A stretch of 64,000 nucleotides of DNA, from assembly GCA_902762655.1 (NCBI GenBank), contig CACWOZ010000003.1, positions 124,001 through 188,000 on the forward strand, given 5' to 3'. The position numbers and the translations under genes are program-made. This stretch comes from an uncultured Bacteroidia bacterium (GTDB lineage Bacteria > Bacteroidota > Bacteroidia > Bacteroidales > UBA932). The notes beneath the pieces were generated by a model. It was not told the origin of the DNA. It did no database searches and saw nothing but the letters and a program-made list of their open reading frames with translations. Positions 60,236-64,000 of this stretch are shown here, piece after piece. The first letter of the stretch is position 1; each line of letters begins with the position of its first letter.

Positions 60236-62632
60236 ATGAGAGATAAAGAATATACTTTTCCTGCCGGAGCGGAAGTCAGCATCATCCCTGTAATGCAGGG
60301 AGACGGCCTCCAGAAGATAGATGAATCTACTCTTCCGGACATCCTTCCAGTGCTTGCACTTCGCAATGCAGTGCTCTTCCCAGGCACGATTTTCCCAGTC
60401 ACTATAGGCAGGGATAAATCCATTAAACTCGTCAAGGACGCCGAGGAACGCGAAATGTTCATCGCCTGCGTCCCCCAGACCGACGTAACTGTGGAGGATC
60501 CTTCTGAATCCGACCTTTTCCAATATGGTACAGTCGCCAGGATAATCAAGAGCCTGGAGATGCCGGACGGCACGATTACCGCCATCCTGCAGGGATTCAA
60601 GCGCCTTTCGCTCGATTCTATAGTAAACTACGACCCTTATCTTACCGGACGTGTACATTATCTGGATGATTATCTGCCTGATGGCGACCTTACATCGATA
60701 AAGGCCATCGCCGACTCGCTCAAGGAGCAGGCCGGCCACATTATCCGCAATACCTCGATGGCTTCGCGCGAAGCAATATCCGCCATCCGCAACATCGACA
60801 ACTTCCAGTTCCTGGTGAACTTCATCGCCACGACCGTGGAGGTGGACGACTTCTCCGACAAGATGGACCTCCTGCAGTACGACGACGTGAAGGTGCGCGC
60901 CATGAAACTGCTCTCCATGCTGAATATGCAACTGGAACTCAGCAAGATAAAGGCTGATATCAACCAGAAGGTGAAGAGCGAGATGGACCAGCAGCAGCGC
61001 GAGTACTACCTGAACAGCCAGCTGCGTACCATCCAGGAAGAACTCGGCATGGACGAATCCGAAGATCTGGACGCCCTCAAGGCCCGTGCAGAAAAGAAGG
61101 ATTGGCCGAAGGAGATAGCGGAGACCTTCGAGAAAGAACTGAACCGCCTCTCCCGCTACAATACAAACTCTCCGGACTACAGCATCCAGTACAACTATCT
61201 GGACTTCATGCTGAATCTGCCCTGGAACGAGACCAGCGAGGACAACCTCGACCTCAAGCATGCGCAGAAGGTGCTGGACGATGACCACTATGGCCTTGAT
61301 ACAGTCAAGGACCGTATCATCGAGTATCTCGCCGTCCTCAAACTGAAAGGAAACATGAAGTCGCCCATCCTCTGCCTCTACGGGCCTCCCGGAGTAGGCA
61401 AGACCAGTCTCGGCAAGAGTATTGCCAAGGCTCTGGGGCGCAAATACGTGCGCATATCGCTTGGCGGCATGCATGATGAGGCTGAAATCCGCGGGCACCG
61501 CAAGACCTATGTCGGAGCCCTTCCCGGCAGGATACTGAATGGCATCGCAAAGGCCGGCACATCCAATCCGGTAGTGGTATTGGACGAGATCGACAAACTT
61601 GCCTCCGACTTCAAGGGCGACCCTTCATCCGCCCTTCTCGAGGCCCTCGATCCCGAACAGAATACTACTTTCCACGACAACTACCTCGATCTGGACTACG
61701 ACCTCTCGAAGGTGCTCTTCATTACCACCGCCAACAGCATTTCTCCCGTGCAGCCCGCCCTGCTGGACCGTATGGAGGTAATCAACGTTACCGGCTACCT
61801 CGCTGAAGAGAAACTGGAGATAGCCAGGCACTTCCTGTTGCCCAAGCAGCGCAAGGAGCATGGGCTCAAGGCCACCGATCTCAAGGTAGATGCCTCCGCG
61901 ATGCGCGAGATTATCGACAAGTACACCCACGAGTCAGGCGTCCGCGGCCTCGAGAAGCAGATTGCGAAACTCGCCCGTGTGACAGCCAAGAAGATAGCCC
62001 TCGAGCAGGAGCATCCGGACACTATAAAGAAGGAGCACCTCAAAGAGTATCTTGGCCTTCCCACTGCCTTCCACGATATGCAGAAAGGAAATGAAGGCCC
62101 CGGAATCGTCACAGGTCTCGCATGGACCCAGCTCGGAGGAGAGATACTCTTCATCGAGAGTTCCGTCTCCGGTGGCAAGGGGATTCTCACCATGACCGGC
62201 AGCCTTGGCGATGTGATGAAGGAGTCCGCCACCATCGCCTACCAGTACATCAAGGCTCATCCCGAAATGGCCGGAATGGATTCCAAGACCTTCTCGGAGA
62301 AGGATATCCACGTTCATGTGCCGGAAGGTGCAGTGCCGAAGGATGGCCCGTCTGCCGGAATCACCATGGTGACTTCCATGATTTCCGCCCTTCGCGGCAA
62401 GGGGATCAAGAAGGGCATTGCGATGACAGGAGAAATGACCCTGCGCGGACGCGTGCTGCCTGTGGGTGGAATCAAAGAGAAAATTCTCGCTGCCAAGCGT
62501 GCGGGAGTGCACACCATCCTTCTGTCCGAAGAGAACCGCAAGGACATCGAGGACATTAAGGAAATCTACGTGAAGGGCCTGACCTTCCAATATGTAAAGA
62601 CGATAGACGATGTCATAGACTACGTTTTCTGA
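60236..62632 (+). CDS. lon: ATP-dependent protease La (Lon)
   Basis: 798 residues from ATG 60236; the longer frame from a TTG at 60191 overlaps the promoter and is unlikely. It has an N-terminal substrate-binding domain ([19 protein letters not shown]), AAA+ Walker [15 protein letters not shown] (~383), Walker [11 protein letters not shown] (~447) and a Ser-Lys protease domain: [11 protein letters not shown] (Ser ~707) and [12 protein letters not shown] (Lys ~747). Lon degrades misfolded and regulatory proteins in the cytosol. Its stop overlaps the ung start (TGATG). Confidence 0.98.
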   Translation: MRDKEYTFPAGAEVSIIPVMQGDGLQKIDESTLPDILPVLALRNAVLFPGTIFPVTIGRDKSIKLVKDAEEREMFIACVPQTDVTVEDPSESDLFQYGTVARIIKSLEMPDGTITAILQGFKRLSLDSIVNYDPYLTGRVHYLDDYLPDGDLTSIKAIADSLKEQAGHIIRNTSMASREAISAIRNIDNFQFLVNFIATTVEVDDFSDKMDLLQYDDVKVRAMKLLSMLNMQLELSKIKADINQKVKSEMDQQQREYYLNSQLRTIQEELGMDESEDLDALKARAEKKDWPKEIAETFEKELNRLSRYNTNSPDYSIQYNYLDFMLNLPWNETSEDNLDLKHAQKVLDDDHYGLDTVKDRIIEYLAVLKLKGNMKSPILCLYGPPGVGKTSLGKSIAKALGRKYVRISLGGMHDEAEIRGHRKTYVGALPGRILNGIAKAGTSNPVVVLDEIDKLASDFKGDPSSALLEALDPEQNTTFHDNYLDLDYDLSKVLFITTANSISPVQPALLDRMEVINVTGYLAEEKLEIARHFLLPKQRKEHGLKATDLKVDASAMREIIDKYTHESGVRGLEKQIAKLARVTAKKIALEQEHPDTIKKEHLKEYLGLPTAFHDMQKGNEGPGIVTGLAWTQLGGEILFIESSVSGGKGILTMTGSLGDVMKESATIAYQYIKAHPEMAGMDSKTFSEKDIHVHVPEGAVPKDGPSAGITMVTSMISALRGKGIKKGIAMTGEMTLRGRVLPVGGIKEKILAAKRAGVHTILLSEENRKDIEDIKEIYVKGLTFQYVKTIDDVIDYVF

Positions 62633-63300
62633 TGGAAGTACGCATCGAAGAATCCTGGAAACAGGCCTTGCAAAGTGAGTTCGACAAGCCTTACTTTGCG
62701 GGGCTTGTCTCTTTTCTGCATGGCGAGAAGGCCGCCGGCCAGACAATCTATCCTCCCGGAGGGCAGATCTTCCGGGCTTTCGAACTAACCCCTGTCAATC
62801 AGTTGAAAGTCGTGATACTTGGCCAGGACCCCTACCATGGCCCCGGGCAGGCGATGGGCCTGTCATTTTCCGTTCCGGACGGGGTCGCGGCACCCCCTTC
62901 GCTACGCAATATCTTCAAGGAGATAGAAAGCGACCTTGGAATCAGGATGAGCGGCCGTCCGAATCTCGAGAGTTGGGCGCGCCAGGGCGTGCTGCTGCTG
63001 AACTCGGTGCTGACAGTCCGGGCATCGCAGCCCACCTCGCACAGCAGGATTGGCTGGCAGGAATTCACAGATGCCGTAATCAAATACATCTCAGACAATT
63101 GCAATGGAATAGTTTTCATGCTGTGGGGGAATTTCGCCCGCAGCAAGAAGGCCCTCATCGATACGTCCAGGCATTATGTACTGGAAGCTGCCCATCCCAG
63201 CCCGCTGGCCGGAGGTGCCTTCTTCGGATGCAGGCACTTTTCCAAAGCAAACGAAATATTATTGAACGAACATAAAACTCCGATAAATTGGCAACTATAG
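62632..63300 (+). CDS. ung: Uracil-DNA glycosylase, family 1
   Basis: 222 residues. Motif A is VVILGQDPYHGPGQAMGLSF (catalytic Asp ~65) and the second catalytic motif is HPSPLAGGAFFGC (His ~188). It removes uracil from DNA. The start overlaps the lon stop by one base, so the two are likely coupled. Confidence 0.97.
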   Translation: MEVRIEESWKQALQSEFDKPYFAGLVSFLHGEKAAGQTIYPPGGQIFRAFELTPVNQLKVVILGQDPYHGPGQAMGLSFSVPDGVAAPPSLRNIFKEIESDLGIRMSGRPNLESWARQGVLLLNSVLTVRASQPTSHSRIGWQEFTDAVIKYISDNCNGIVFMLWGNFARSKKALIDTSRHYVLEAAHPSPLAGGAFFGCRHFSKANEILLNEHKTPINWQL

Positions 63301-63758
63301 CATTATTCCCAGGATCTTTCGATCCGTTTACCGAAGGGCACCTTAATATCTTGAACAGGGCACTCACCATGTTCGATGAGGTTGTAGTGGCCGTCGGTAT
63401 CAACCAGGACAAAAGCGGTTTCTTCTCTACCGAGCAGAAACTGGACATTATCCGCCAGGCTACTGCCGGCATGAGAGGGGTGAGGATCGTAAACTACGAC
63501 GGTCTCACCATCGATATCTGCCGCGAGCTTGGCATACGCCACATAGTGAGAGGCGTGCGCAATATGCTTGACTTCGAGAACGAACGCAGCATCGCGGATG
63601 CAAACCGCCGCCTTGCACCTGAGATAGAGACCATCATTATCCCTACCGCACAGGAGTTTGCGCACATTTCATCTTCTGCCGTTCGCGACATCCTGAGGCA
63701 CGACGGGGATACTTCGCTGTTCATGCCCGAAGGGGTCAGGCTTCCCTCTGCAAAATGA
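63288..63758 (+). CDS. coaD: Phosphopantetheine adenylyltransferase
   Basis: 156 residues. Start is a TTG at 63288, inside the last codons of ung; this gives L(M)ATIALFPGSFDPFTEGHLN with the nucleotide-binding motif at the correct distance, and no ATG fits. HISSSAVRDILRHDGDTS near residue 125 completes the active site. It catalyses the fourth step of coenzyme A synthesis (EC 2.7.7.3). Its stop overlaps the next start (ATGA). Confidence 0.96.
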   Translation: MATIALFPGSFDPFTEGHLNILNRALTMFDEVVVAVGINQDKSGFFSTEQKLDIIRQATAGMRGVRIVNYDGLTIDICRELGIRHIVRGVRNMLDFENERSIADANRRLAPEIETIIIPTAQEFAHISSSAVRDILRHDGDTSLFMPEGVRLPSAK

Positions 63759-64000
63759 TGCGCCGCCTCATCTGCATAATTCTTGCCCTGATGCTGGGCA
63801 TCGGACTGCGTGCGCAACAGTCTGCGGACGGGGCGTACGCTCTGCTGGACAGCCTTGTGCTCAAGTATGTTACGGCTATCCAGTCCGAGAGCATAGAGAC
63901 CAAGCAGGGGGAGTGCGAGTTCCTGATAGGATCCGTGCGGGATTCCCTGATGCGCCGGCATCTCGCAGTGAGTCTCTTCAATTATTATAAGGATGCCCCG
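63755..64000 (+). CDS. Start of an exported protein, possibly DUF5106/thioredoxin family (runs off the window)
   Basis: 82 codons are visible from ATG 63755 (a second ATG follows at 63758). A signal peptide (RRLICIILALMLGIGLRAQ) is followed by a helical stretch KYVTAIQSESIETKQG and FLIGSVRDSLMRRHLAVSLF, then NYYKDAP at the edge. This resembles the N-terminal helical region of DUF5106 proteins that carry a C-terminal thioredoxin-like domain, but only the first part can be seen, so the family call is tentative. It overlaps coaD by four bases. Confidence 0.55.
   Translation, partial: MMRRLICIILALMLGIGLRAQQSADGAYALLDSLVLKYVTAIQSESIETKQGECEFLIGSVRDSLMRRHLAVSLFNYYKDAP

Noticed and set aside
60185..61498. 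437-residue minus-strand frame opposite lon
   Set aside because: Overlaps the lon promoter and coding region; no signal, motif or ribosome-binding context.

Overview
The window looks like one contig from a gut-type member of the order Bacteroidales. The evidence is paired SusC/SusD proteins, lipoprotein signal peptides with short lipoboxes, a fimbrillin (Mfa/FimB-type) locus, promoters of the Bacteroidetes TTG-N19-TAnnTTTG type, almost no Shine-Dalgarno sequences except at rpsU, and an FabH/FabF/Lnt/PASTA/RluD housekeeping neighbourhood typical of the phylum. The genus cannot be fixed from the sequence alone. No rRNA, tRNA, CRISPR array, transposase or phage gene was seen.

Layout. (1) 1-8247 (+): a fimbrial or surface-adhesin operon with five tightly packed genes: a partial DUF5119-like protein, two fimbrillins, an FimB/Mfa2-like anchor and a 1545-residue DUF4906 lipoprotein that may be a tip adhesin. 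(2) 8267-12030: an unusual DUF362-glutathione peroxidase fusion lipoprotein, a BamA/TamA-type barrel on the other strand, and a DUF2807 adhesin-like lipoprotein. (3) 12090-18001 (-): L-fucose isomerase, L-fucose permease and a propeller/AraC transmembrane regulator that has lost the kinase and receiver of an ordinary hybrid two-component system. (4) 18097-35343 (+), divergent from that regulator: a long Sus-like operon. It has two endonuclease/exonuclease/phosphatase (EEP) lipoproteins, SusC, SusD, two paralogous GLUG-type beta-helix lipoproteins (one carrying a third EEP domain), two 43-44 residue peptides sharing an ICGS motif, a heparinase-like lyase fused to a GH88 unsaturated uronidase, and a GH39-like hydrolase. 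The gene set suggests uptake and breakdown of an acidic, possibly phosphodiester-containing, glycan. (5) 35344-35925: decayed pieces of a tyrosine phosphatase and of a second GH88. (6) 35926-43714: an AAA ATPase (-), then a two-in-one GH2 enzyme, a sialate O-acetylesterase-like protein and a GDSL hydrolase (+). (7) 43740-45838 (-): rpsU with a strong Shine-Dalgarno site, an atypical sirtuin and a second ATPase with a degenerate P-loop. (8) 46006-64000: core functions. These are rplU-rpmA-serS-ruvC, a TonB-type outer-membrane barrel, a folate enzyme, PASTA-rluD-lnt, fabH, fabF, ribonuclease G, a 29-residue mS38-like ribosomal protein, HU, then lon-ung-coaD and the start of a thioredoxin-family-like gene.

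The most notable observations are the phosphodiesterase-centred Sus operon with its paired ICGS micropeptides, the kinase-less HTCS-like regulator, three uncommon enzyme fusions (DUF362-Gpx, lyase-GH88, GH2-GH2), a REP-like repeat that sits exactly at the GH2-GH2 junction, and several promoters placed so close to the start codon that leaderless transcripts are predicted. Functions are assigned by recognising motifs and family resemblance by eye. No database search was run.
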